A stretch of DNA of 64,000 nt from Streptomyces cinerochromogenes. GTDB lineage: Bacteria > Actinomycetota > Actinomycetes > Streptomycetales > Streptomycetaceae. The translations under genes were made by a program, and so were the position numbers. Below the pieces are notes generated by a model. The model was given only the letters and a program-made list of their open reading frames with translations. It made no database searches and had not been told where the DNA came from. Shown one piece after another: positions 49,490 through 56,653 of this stretch. Within the stretch, counting starts at the first letter, position 1. Every line of letters starts with the position of its first letter. The stretch spans positions 62,001 to 126,000 of the forward strand of contig NZ_BMRM01000001.1 of assembly GCF_014648635.1 (NCBI RefSeq), written 5' to 3'.

Positions 49490-50554
49490 ATGGCCGTGGG
49501 GGCGGAGGGTGGAGGGGCGGGGATCCGGATGGTGACGGCGTTCGATCACGGCGGGGGCGTGCGGTCGGTGCGGGTGCCCATCCCGGACAACCCCCTCGGC
49601 CACACGCTGGTGTACGTGGTGGACACCGACCGGGGCCCGGTGCTCATCGACACCGGCTGGGACGACCCGGGTTCCTGGGACACGCTGGTGGCGGGCCTCG
49701 CGGGCTGCGGTACGGCGGTCGGGGAGGTCTACGGGGTCGTCATCACCCATCACCACCCCGATCACCACGGGCTGTCGGCGCGGGTGCGTGAGGCGTCCGG
49801 TGCCTGGGTGGCGCTGCACGCGGCCGACGCGGCGATCGTGCGCCGGGCGCGGGAGACCCGGCCGGAGCGCTGGTTCTCGTACATGGCGGCCAAACTGACG
49901 GCGGCCGGGGCGCCCGAGGCGCACGTGGCGCCGCTGCGGGCACCCCGCGCCCGGGCCCTGCCCGGCCTCTCCCCCGCCCTGCCCGACCGGGAGATCGTCC
50001 CGGGGGAACTCCTCGACCTGCCCGGCCGCCGGCTGCGCGCCGTCTGGACGCCGGGGCACACGCCGGGCCATGTCTGCCTGCACCTGGAGGAGGAGCACCC
50101 GGCGCACCTCCCCGGCCGGGGCCGCCTGTTCAGCGGCGACCACCTGCTGCCCGGGATCACCCCGCACATCGGCCTGTACGAGGACCCCGACGACGCGACC
50201 GTCACGGATCCCCTCGGTGACTACCTCGACTCCCTGGAGCGGATCGCCCGGCTCACCCCCGCCGAGATCCTCCCGGCCCACCAGCACCCCTTCACCGACG
50301 CCCCGGCGCGGGTGCGGGCGCTGCTCGACCACCACGAGGGCCGGCTGTCCAACCTCCTCGCCCTCCTCGCCGAGCCCCTCACCCCCTGGCAGCTCGCCGA
50401 ACGCATGGAGTGGAACCGCCCCTGGTCCGACATCCCCTACGGCTCCCGCACCATCGCGGTGTCGGAGGCGGAGTCCCACCTGCGCCGCCTGGTGAAGCAG
50501 GGCCGCGCGGAGCCGGTACCGGGGAGCGAGCCGGTGGCGTACACGGCGGTGTGA
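49490..50554 (+). CDS. Metallo-beta-lactamase-fold hydrolase
   Basis: A 354-aa protein with the metal site THHHPDHHGLSARV (about residues 86-99), HTPGHVCLHL and GDHLLPGITPHIG. A C-terminal winged-helix-like part carries LAERMEWNRPW. These resemble LACTB2-type or acyl-CoA-thioester hydrolases. ATG 49,490 lies six bases after TATAGT and may be leaderless; ATG 49,529 with a GGAGGGG upstream is the alternative. It shares a KstR-type operator with the divergent ALDH gene. Confidence 0.9.
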   Translation: MAVGAEGGGAGIRMVTAFDHGGGVRSVRVPIPDNPLGHTLVYVVDTDRGPVLIDTGWDDPGSWDTLVAGLAGCGTAVGEVYGVVITHHHPDHHGLSARVREASGAWVALHAADAAIVRRARETRPERWFSYMAAKLTAAGAPEAHVAPLRAPRARALPGLSPALPDREIVPGELLDLPGRRLRAVWTPGHTPGHVCLHLEEEHPAHLPGRGRLFSGDHLLPGITPHIGLYEDPDDATVTDPLGDYLDSLERIARLTPAEILPAHQHPFTDAPARVRALLDHHEGRLSNLLALLAEPLTPWQLAERMEWNRPWSDIPYGSRTIAVSEAESHLRRLVKQGRAEPVPGSEPVAYTAV

Positions 50555-50662
50555 GGAGCCGGCCGCCGGCCCGCCAGGGGCCAGGCGGACGGGCGTCAGG
50601 CAGACAGTCCGGGGGGGGGCAGGCGACCGGGGGAACAGGCAGCCGGAATGGCAGCGGACCGT

Positions 50663-51256
50663 TCAGGCGCCCCCGTTGCCCTCCGCCCGCTCCGAGGCGA
50701 TGATCATCTCGGCCAGGTCGGCCAGGGTGGCGAGCTGGCGGGCGTTCATCTGCGGGGCCCGGGCGGCCAGGCGTATCAGTCCGCTCTCGCGCAGCCGCAG
50801 CAGCGGGTCCGCCTCCGCCTCCAGGCTCTGCAGCACCGGTTGCAGCGCCTCGTGCAGCGCCTCCGACTCGTCCGCCGTGAAGAAACCCGCGGGCAGGCCG
50901 AAGAACCGCCGCAGCCGGTCGGCGTGTTCCAGGCTCGGCATGCCGCTCTTGCGCCACTCGCTCAGCCACTGCCGGCTGGTTCCGGCGATCCTGGCCAGCT
51001 CGTCCAGCGAGTACCGCTTGCCGTCCGGCCGGCGCCGGCTCTCCCGGATGAAGTCCAGGCGCTGGCGCACGCGTTGGGCCAGGCCGGTCTCGGGCGCGCG
51101 GCCGCCGGAGAGCAGTTCCACGACGACGCCGACGGGGATGCCGGTCCGGTAGGACAGGCCCGCCACGTCGAGGGTCTCCGGCAGTCGGCCGGGTCGGCCG
51201 GTCAACTCGCCCAGCCGGTCGAGGACTTCGGCCAGGGAGGCGTAGGCGTCACTCAC
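50663..51256 (-). CDS. XRE-type helix-turn-helix regulator
   Basis: A 197-aa protein. Residues about 85-125 (YSLDELARIAGTSRQWLSEW ... DRLRRFFGLPAGFFTADE) form an XRE HTH of the kind found in Streptomyces BldD-like and secondary-metabolism regulators. The C-terminal helices (ARAPQMNARQLATLADLAEM) resemble those of regulators with a dimerisation tail. There is no sensor domain. It is divergent from the ATP-grasp leader at 51,372. The interval 50,555-50,662 holds no gene. Confidence 0.85.
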   Translation of the reverse strand: MSDAYASLAEVLDRLGELTGRPGRLPETLDVAGLSYRTGIPVGVVVELLSGGRAPETGLAQRVRQRLDFIRESRRRPDGKRYSLDELARIAGTSRQWLSEWRKSGMPSLEHADRLRRFFGLPAGFFTADESEALHEALQPVLQSLEAEADPLLRLRESGLIRLAARAPQMNARQLATLADLAEMIIASERAEGNGGA

Positions 51257-51371
51257 CGAGGTCCCCCCTGGGCGCGTCGTCCGTTCGATGGCTTGGCTGA
51301 CCGCGAGGCTACCCGTTCGCCCCTTCGGCTACCAGATGCGGCAAGGGTCCCTGCCTAATTACGCAGCTATC

Positions 51372-51475
51372 GTTGACAGTTCATGCCGCCGTGGGTGAGG
51401 ATCGCTGCACGGAGAGCAAGATCCGACCCACCCCGGGTGCCGCCTATGGGGGAGCGGCACCCGGGGTGTTTCTTG
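51372..51475 (+). ncRNA. Short leader RNA with strong intrinsic terminator (attenuator or small RNA)
   Basis: TTGACA (51,372-51,377) and GAGGAT about 18 bp later form a promoter-like pair. About 25 bp on, CACCCCGGGTGCCGC (51,429-51,443) pairs perfectly with 51,454-51,468 (15 bp), followed by TTTCTTG. Transcription from this promoter would mostly stop here, 33 bp before the ATP-grasp gene. It may be an attenuated leader or an independent RNA of about 70 nt. No known riboswitch motif or leader peptide was recognised. Confidence 0.55.
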
Positions 51476-51507
51476 TCCGCCCTCTCCCGAGGAAGGCCCA
51501 GGCATCC

Positions 51508-52599
51508 ATGGCGCAGCCCGTCGTGCTCCTCGGGGCCGGCCGCCGGGACTCCTGCGACGAGTTCCCGCTGGCGCGGATCGCCGCGGTCCGCCCGGTGGTC
51601 CTGGTCGACCCGGATCCGCCCGCCTGGACCCGCCCGTATCTGGCCGGGTACCTCACGGCCGACCCGGCGCGGGAGGCGCACACGACCGAGGCGGTGCTCG
51701 CGTACGCGGCCGGGCATCCGGTGGCCGGCGTCCTGACCTGGTCCCGAGCGCACCTGACCACCGCCGCGCGGATCACCGCCCGGCTGGGGTTACCGGGCCT
51801 GCCGTACGAGACGGCCGCGGCCTGTGCCGATCCCGTCGCGTTACGGACCCTGCTGCACCGCAGCCGGCTGCCGACGACCGGCCCCCGGGACGAGGGGGAC
51901 ACACCGGACGCAGGGAACACAGGGCAGGCGCGGGACGGCGAAGGGCCCCTGGTCTCCGCCGAGACGGTCGTCCTGGACGACGAGGTCCACATCGTCGCGC
52001 TCACCCGGACGACCCCGGGTCCGCCGCCCGCCCGCAGCCCGCTGCGGCACCACGTCCACGCCCACGACGGGCTCCTGCACAACCGTTTCCTGCGCACGTG
52101 CGTGGAACGGACGGCACGCGCACTGGCCCTGACCCACACGGTCGCGCACATCACGTTACGACTCACCGCCCGCGGCCCCCGCGTCCTGGCCGTCGCCCCG
52201 CACCTGCCCGGCGACCTGATCCCGCTGCTGGTCGAACGGGCCACCGGCGTCGACCTCGCCACGGCCGCGGCCGCCCTGGCCACCGGCGACCAGCCGGACC
52301 TCACCCCCACCCGGCAGCGCGCCGCCGCCGTGCAGTTCGCCTACCCGACCGTGACCGGCCGCCTGACCCACCTCCACCTGGACCCCGCCGCCGAACACGA
52401 CCCGTCCGCCGACCACATGCTCCTCACCCGCCACCCCGGCGACCCGGTGACAGCGGCCCCCCACGCGGACGTCACCGACCGACTGGCCCGGTGGGTGGCG
52501 ACGGGCGAGGACCCGACGGCCTGCGAGGAAGCCCTGCGCCGCCTGGCCCGCCACCTGACGGTGACGGTGGCCCCGGCCCCGGACGTCCACGCGGCCTAG
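51508..52599 (+). CDS. ATP-grasp-like protein, shortened core, 3' end within MITE
   Basis: A 363-aa protein. The N-terminal pre-ATP-grasp fold is VVLLGAGRRDSCDEF ... VAGVLTWSRAHLTTAARITA. The late strand RGPRVLAVAPHLPGDLIP resembles carbamoyl-phosphate-synthase-like ATP-grasp enzymes. The usual lysine-bearing strand (VVKP...) and glycine-rich lid expected after LHRSRLPTT are missing, replaced by about 30 polar residues, so catalysis is doubtful. ATG 51,508 has GAGGAAGG upstream. The TAG stop is in the terminal repeat of a MITE, so the native C-terminus may have been lost. Confidence 0.75.
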   Translation: MAQPVVLLGAGRRDSCDEFPLARIAAVRPVVLVDPDPPAWTRPYLAGYLTADPAREAHTTEAVLAYAAGHPVAGVLTWSRAHLTTAARITARLGLPGLPYETAAACADPVALRTLLHRSRLPTTGPRDEGDTPDAGNTGQARDGEGPLVSAETVVLDDEVHIVALTRTTPGPPPARSPLRHHVHAHDGLLHNRFLRTCVERTARALALTHTVAHITLRLTARGPRVLAVAPHLPGDLIPLLVERATGVDLATAAAALATGDQPDLTPTRQRAAAVQFAYPTVTGRLTHLHLDPAAEHDPSADHMLLTRHPGDPVTAAPHADVTDRLARWVATGEDPTACEEALRRLARHLTVTVAPAPDVHAA

Positions 52600-52764
52600 G
52601 GGGTTTCGTTTGGATCAGGTCGGATCAGGCCGCGGCGTCCGGTGCGGTGCATCGCAAGGCGGAGGATCACCCGCGTACTGGGCGTACTCGGGTGGTCCGA
52701 CAACGCGGCGAGGTGCCGTGCCGGGCGTCGCGGACCCGGGCTGATCCAAACGAAACCCCCTAGG
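52595..52764. mobile_element. MITE of 170 bp with perfect 24-bp terminal inverted repeats
   Basis: The left end begins CCTAGGGGGTTTCGTTTGGA (52,595-52,618). The right end (52,741-52,764) is its exact complement over 24 bp. The 122-bp interior is GC-rich and partly self-complementary, with no ORF. The size and long perfect inverted repeats without a transposase make it a MITE mobilised in trans. The CTAG inside each end could be part of the repeat or a target duplication. Confidence 0.85.
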
Positions 52765-52815
52765 AGGGGAGTCCGGCGGCAGCCGGCCGGGGCGTGGCGG
52801 GGACGTCCGCCACCG

Positions 52816-53172
52816 TCACCGGAAGAGGAGGCGGTCCCGCACGGAGAAGTGCGGGGCCACCTGGACCTCCAGCACGCCGGCGCACGCGCCCATGTGGAAG
52901 TCGACCGAAGCCTGCCTGGCCGACGGGCCGGACGTGAAGGACAACCGTGTCGCGCTCTCGCGGAAGACGTCCAGCAGCACCTCACCACCACGCGACCAGC
53001 GCACCCTGACCGACCTGGCGAGGACGTCGTAGGAGAGGACGAGCGACTCCCCGCCGCCCTCGCACCAGGTAAGGACGCGCGCGCCGCCTTCATCGGTGTC
53101 CGGCCACTTGCCCGTCGCTTCGAGGACCTCTTCGTCGCCGGGGGCGAGGAACTCCCGGTACATCCGGTGCAT
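52816..53172 (-). CDS. Hypothetical protein (118 aa)
   Basis: A 118-aa beta-rich protein with good GC3 bias: MHRMYREFLAPGDEEVLEAT at the start, LVLSYDVLARSVRVRWSRGG in the middle, GVLEVQVAPHFSVRDRLLF at the end. There is no signal peptide or membrane segment. ATG 53,172 has CGGAGA about 10 bp upstream; ATG 53,163 is possible. I do not recognise the family. It is divergent from the cobalamin operon and 51 bp from the MITE. Confidence 0.7.
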   Translation of the reverse strand: MHRMYREFLAPGDEEVLEATGKWPDTDEGGARVLTWCEGGGESLVLSYDVLARSVRVRWSRGGEVLLDVFRESATRLSFTSGPSARQASVDFHMGACAGVLEVQVAPHFSVRDRLLFR

Positions 53173-53349
53173 GTCGTGCGTCTCCGCGTGGGGGGCGCAG
53201 GGCGGAGCCCATCATCACCGGGGCCCTCGGAGGCGGCAACATCGGCGCGTTGCCCTCGGTGGCCGGGCCTCCCCCGGCCCCGCCCGGCCGTGACCCCGCT
53301 CACCACCCCCCTGTGCGCACAGCCACCCCTCGGCCTCCGCAGGGCGGCC

Positions 53350-53590
53350 GGTAAAGTGGCGGGGTCGTCATCACACCCGTACGGGGGGAAGCCGGTGCAA
53401 GTCCGGCGTCGGCCCTTCCCCAGGTTCTCGACTTCGCTCGGACAGGGGACGCCCCGGTCCGTGTACCGCCGCGCAGGCGGCGAGCCGGACTGCCCCGGGC
53501 GGGACGTTGACCGGCTCGCGTGCGTCGGCGGCCCGCCGCGCACGGCACCGTCGAGGTCTACGGAGCCGAGCAGCCCGGGGTGTCACCCGT
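53350..53590 (+). ncRNA. Cobalamin (AdoCbl) riboswitch
   Basis: It contains the conserved GGGAAGCCGGTGCAAGTCCG block (53,386-53,405) and a GGCCC run, typical of the AdoCbl aptamer core. Stem-loops follow to a GAGCAGCCCGGGGTGTCACC block near 53,570. The ends are approximate. It lies directly upstream of the ECF cobalamin operon and should lower its expression when B12 is plentiful. The rest of 53,173-53,349 holds no gene I can support. Confidence 0.85.
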
Positions 53591-53629
53591 GCGCCGCCCG
53601 GCTCCCCGCAGGAGAGGCAGTCGCCGACC

Positions 53630-54838
53630 ATGAACGTCCGCCGCAGTGCCGCGGCTCTCGCCGCCGTAGGCGTGCTGGCCGCCGCCGCGCCCGCCACGGC
53701 CGCCGACCCGTCCCCGTCCCCGAAGGTGACGGTCCCGTCCGGGCTGTACGGCAAGGGCGACCCGACGTACGACGGCGTGTGGCGGCAGTCGCTCACGCTG
53801 ATCGCGCAGCGGACGCTCGGCTACCGGCCCGCCACCGCGGCCGTCGACTGGCTCGCCGGACAGCAGTGCGCGAACGGCTCCTTCGCCGCCTTCCGCGCCG
53901 CCCCCGCGAAGCCCTGCGACGACAAGGTCAAGGCCGACACCAACAGCACGGCCGCCGCCGTCCAGGCCCTGGCCGCGACCGGCGGACACGGCGGTGCCGT
54001 GGAGAAGGCCGTGGGCTGGCTGAAGTCCGCGCAGAACAAGGACGGCGGCTGGAGCTACTACCCGGGCGGTCCCAGCGACACCAACTCCACCTCCGTCGTC
54101 ATCGGCGCGCTCGCCGCGGCCGGCACCGACCCGGCGGACGTCCGCACGTCCGGCAAGTCCCCCTACGACGCGCTGCCCGCCTGGTCCATCCCCTGCGACC
54201 AGGACGGCGGCGGCGCCCTCGCCTACCAGCCGGACAAGAAGGGCGAGCTGCTCGCCAACGCGGACGCGACGGCGGCCGGTCTGCTGGGCGCGCTCGGCAA
54301 GGGCTTCGTCGCGGAGGCCGGCAAGGCCCCGGCCCAGGACGCCTGCGCCGAGTCCGGACACCTCACCCGCGCCCAGGTCGCGGACAACGCCGGCGCCTAC
54401 CTGGGCACGGCCGTCGCGAAGACCGGCCACCTCCTGTCCACCCTGCCCGGCGCCAAGGACCAGCCCGACTACGGCAACACCGCCGACGCCGTCGTCGCGC
54501 TCGCCGCGGACGGCCGGACCGAGCCGGCGAAGAAGGCGTACGCCTGGCTGGAGAAGAACGCCGGACCCTGGGCGACCCAGAGCGGCCCGGCCGCCTACGC
54601 CCAGCTGATCCTCGCCGCCCACGCGATCGGCGAGCAGCCGGGCGACTTCAACGGCACCAGCCTGGTCGGTTCCCTCAACGCGCTCGGCCCGGCCCCGCGG
54701 ATGGACTCCGCCGCGCACAGGCCCGCCGCGCAGGAGGAGGACTCGAAGAGCAGTGTCTGGTGGATCGTCGGTGTCGGTCTCGTCGCCGGCATCGGCATCG
54801 GCTTCCTGCTCAGCGGCCGGAAGAAGCCCCGGCCGTGA
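53630..54838 (+). CDS. Membrane-anchored alpha/alpha-barrel surface protein, intrinsic-factor-like
   Basis: A 402-aa protein. A signal peptide (about residues 1-24) is followed by toroid repeats of the prenyltransferase/squalene-oxidase class, such as WLAGQQCANGSF, WLKSAQNKDGGWSYYPGG and WLEKNAGPWATQSGPAAYAQ. A C-terminal transmembrane helix WWIVGVGLVAGIGIGFLLSG with a basic tail ends the protein. The same alpha6/alpha6 barrel makes the N-domain of animal intrinsic factor and transcobalamin. As first gene behind a B12 riboswitch and upstream of ECF transport genes, it is a likely surface cobalamin-binding protein; this is inferred. GTGA overlap with the next gene. Confidence 0.85.
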   Translation: MNVRRSAAALAAVGVLAAAAPATAADPSPSPKVTVPSGLYGKGDPTYDGVWRQSLTLIAQRTLGYRPATAAVDWLAGQQCANGSFAAFRAAPAKPCDDKVKADTNSTAAAVQALAATGGHGGAVEKAVGWLKSAQNKDGGWSYYPGGPSDTNSTSVVIGALAAAGTDPADVRTSGKSPYDALPAWSIPCDQDGGGALAYQPDKKGELLANADATAAGLLGALGKGFVAEAGKAPAQDACAESGHLTRAQVADNAGAYLGTAVAKTGHLLSTLPGAKDQPDYGNTADAVVALAADGRTEPAKKAYAWLEKNAGPWATQSGPAAYAQLILAAHAIGEQPGDFNGTSLVGSLNALGPAPRMDSAAHRPAAQEEDSKSSVWWIVGVGLVAGIGIGFLLSGRKKPRP

Positions 54839-55569
54839 CCGTAGTCCGCCGTACCGCGCCGGCCGTGACCGCCGTCCGCCGTACCGCGCCCGTCCTCGCC
54901 GCGCCGGCCGCGCTCGTCGCCATCCTGTTGCTCCTCGCCTCCGCCGGCCCGGCGGCTGCCGCCGGGTACCGCTACTGGTCCTTCTGGGAGCGCACCGGCG
55001 GCCACTGGACGTACGCCACCCAGGGACCGGCGACCGTACGCCCCGACGACGGCGCGGTCCAGGGCTTCCGGTTCGCGGTGAGCGCGGACTCCGCGGACGC
55101 GAGCCGGCCGCGCGGTACGGCGGACTTCGACACCATCTGCGCGGACACGCCGGCCGCGTCCGGCAGCAAACGCGTCGCCCTCGTCCTCGACTTCGGCACG
55201 GGCGCGGACGCCCCGTCCGGTGAGACCCCGCCGGGCCGCCGTACGGCCTGCGCACGGGTGCCGGCCGACGCGACCAGCGCCGACGCGCTGGCCGCCGTGG
55301 CCAAGCCGCTCCGCTACGACACCAACGCCCTGCTGTGCGCGATCGCCGGGTACCCGCGCGAAGGCTGCGGGGAGCAGGTCTCCGCCGAGGGCGCCGCCGA
55401 GGGCGCCGCCGAGGGGAAGAGCGCGGCGGAGGGGAAGAGCGCGGCCGAGGAGAAGGGCTCCGACGGCAGCGGTCCCTCGCTGGGGCTGCCGATCGGCGCG
55501 GCGGTGGTCGCCCTCCTCGCGGGGGCGGCGGTGTGGCAGGCACGGCGGCGGCGCGATGAGTCCGGGTGA
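54835..55569 (+). CDS. Membrane-anchored surface protein of the cobalamin operon (SCO2322-type)
   Basis: A 244-aa protein with signal peptide (AAPAALVAILLLLASAGPAA). An extracytoplasmic domain starting GYRYWSFWERTGGHWTYATQ, an Ala/Glu-rich spacer and a C-terminal transmembrane helix GLPIGAAVVALLAGAAVWQA follow. Its place after the barrel protein fits the two-domain plan of transcobalamins, whose small beta domain caps the ligand, but the homology is not certain. The first 20 codons contain a near-perfect duplication (TVVRRTAPA then VTAVRRTAPV), so a GTG 10 codons downstream could also be the start. Confidence 0.8.
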   Translation: MTVVRRTAPAVTAVRRTAPVLAAPAALVAILLLLASAGPAAAAGYRYWSFWERTGGHWTYATQGPATVRPDDGAVQGFRFAVSADSADASRPRGTADFDTICADTPAASGSKRVALVLDFGTGADAPSGETPPGRRTACARVPADATSADALAAVAKPLRYDTNALLCAIAGYPREGCGEQVSAEGAAEGAAEGKSAAEGKSAAEEKGSDGSGPSLGLPIGAAVVALLAGAAVWQARRRRDESG

Positions 55570-56653
55570 CCTTCGCGGCTGTCCGGGGCGCTCCCGCCGT
55601 ACCACCCTGCACCCCGGCGCCTGGTGGCTCTGGGCGGTCTCGCTCGGCACCGCCGCCACCCGCACCACCAACCCCCTCCTCCTCGGCCTCCTCATAGCCG
55701 CCTCCGGCTACGTCGTGGCCACGCACCGCTCCCCCGCCCCCTGGGCCCGCTCCTACACGGCCTTCGTGAAGCTCGCCCTCGCCGTCCTCCTCGTCCGCGT
55801 CGTCTTCGCGGTGGCGCTCGGCTCCCCCATCCCGGGCACCCACACCCTCCTCACCCTCCCCGAGATCCCGCTCCCGCACTGGGCGCAGGGCATCCGGCTG
55901 GGTGGCCGGGTCACCGCCGAGGCGGTCGTCTTCGCCGCCTACGACGGTCTGAAGCTCGCCACCCTCCTCGTCTGCGTCGGCGCGGCGAACGCCCTCGCCA
56001 GCCCCACCCGGCTGCTCAAGTCCCTGCCGGGCGCGCTGTACGAGACCGGTGTCGCCGTGGTCGTCGCCCTCACCTTCGCGCCCCACCTGATCGCCGACGT
56101 GCAGCGGCTGCGCGCCGCCCGCCGGCTGCGCGGCCGTCCGGACCGGGGTGTACGGGGCCTGCTCCAGGTCGGGCTGCCGGTGCTGGAGGGCGCGTTGGAG
56201 CGTTCGGTCGCGCTCGCCGCCGCGATGGAGTCCCGCGGCTACGGCCGTACCGCCGAGGTCCCCGCCCGGGTCCGCCGTACGACGGCCGCGCTCACCCTGG
56301 GCGGCCTGCTCGGCGTCTGCGCGGGAACGTACGGGATGCTGACGGCGGAAGGCGGGTCGTACGGGCTTCCCGTCCTGCTCGCCGGTGTCGCCGCCGCGCT
56401 CGCCGGACTGCGGCTGGGCGGCCGGCGCTCGCTGCGGACGCGGTACCGCCCGGACCCGTGGGGGCCGCGCGCCTGGCTGGTCACCGGCTCCGGTGCCGCG
56501 GTGGCCGCGCTGCTCACGCTCGCCTCCGTCCGCGATCCGCAGGCGCTGCACCCCGGGGTCGTGCCCCTCGTCGCGCCCGCCCTCCCGCTCTGGCCGGCCG
56601 CCGCCGTCCTGCTCGCCCTGCTGCCCGCCCTCGTCCCCAGGGAGCACCCGTGA
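55556..56653 (+). CDS. ECF transporter transmembrane component T (cobalamin)
   Basis: A 365-aa protein with five or more transmembrane segments in the first 250 residues. The EcfT coupling helices include LQVGLPVLEGALERSVALAA and MESRGYGRTAE, which carries the conserved A/S-R-G motif that contacts the ATPases. Extra C-terminal membrane segments follow. ATG 55,556 lies 14 bp inside the preceding gene. It joins the ATPase pair to the substrate-binding S component. Confidence 0.9.
   Translation: MSPGDLRGCPGRSRRTTLHPGAWWLWAVSLGTAATRTTNPLLLGLLIAASGYVVATHRSPAPWARSYTAFVKLALAVLLVRVVFAVALGSPIPGTHTLLTLPEIPLPHWAQGIRLGGRVTAEAVVFAAYDGLKLATLLVCVGAANALASPTRLLKSLPGALYETGVAVVVALTFAPHLIADVQRLRAARRLRGRPDRGVRGLLQVGLPVLEGALERSVALAAAMESRGYGRTAEVPARVRRTTAALTLGGLLGVCAGTYGMLTAEGGSYGLPVLLAGVAAALAGLRLGGRRSLRTRYRPDPWGPRAWLVTGSGAAVAALLTLASVRDPQALHPGVVPLVAPALPLWPAAAVLLALLPALVPREHP

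Noticed and set aside
53558..56647. A 1,029-codon minus-strand open frame opposite the cobalamin operon
   Set aside because: It is a shadow of GC-rich plus-strand genes with clear domains; its composition (Gly/Arg/Glu repeats, no motifs) is typical of antisense frames in high-GC DNA.
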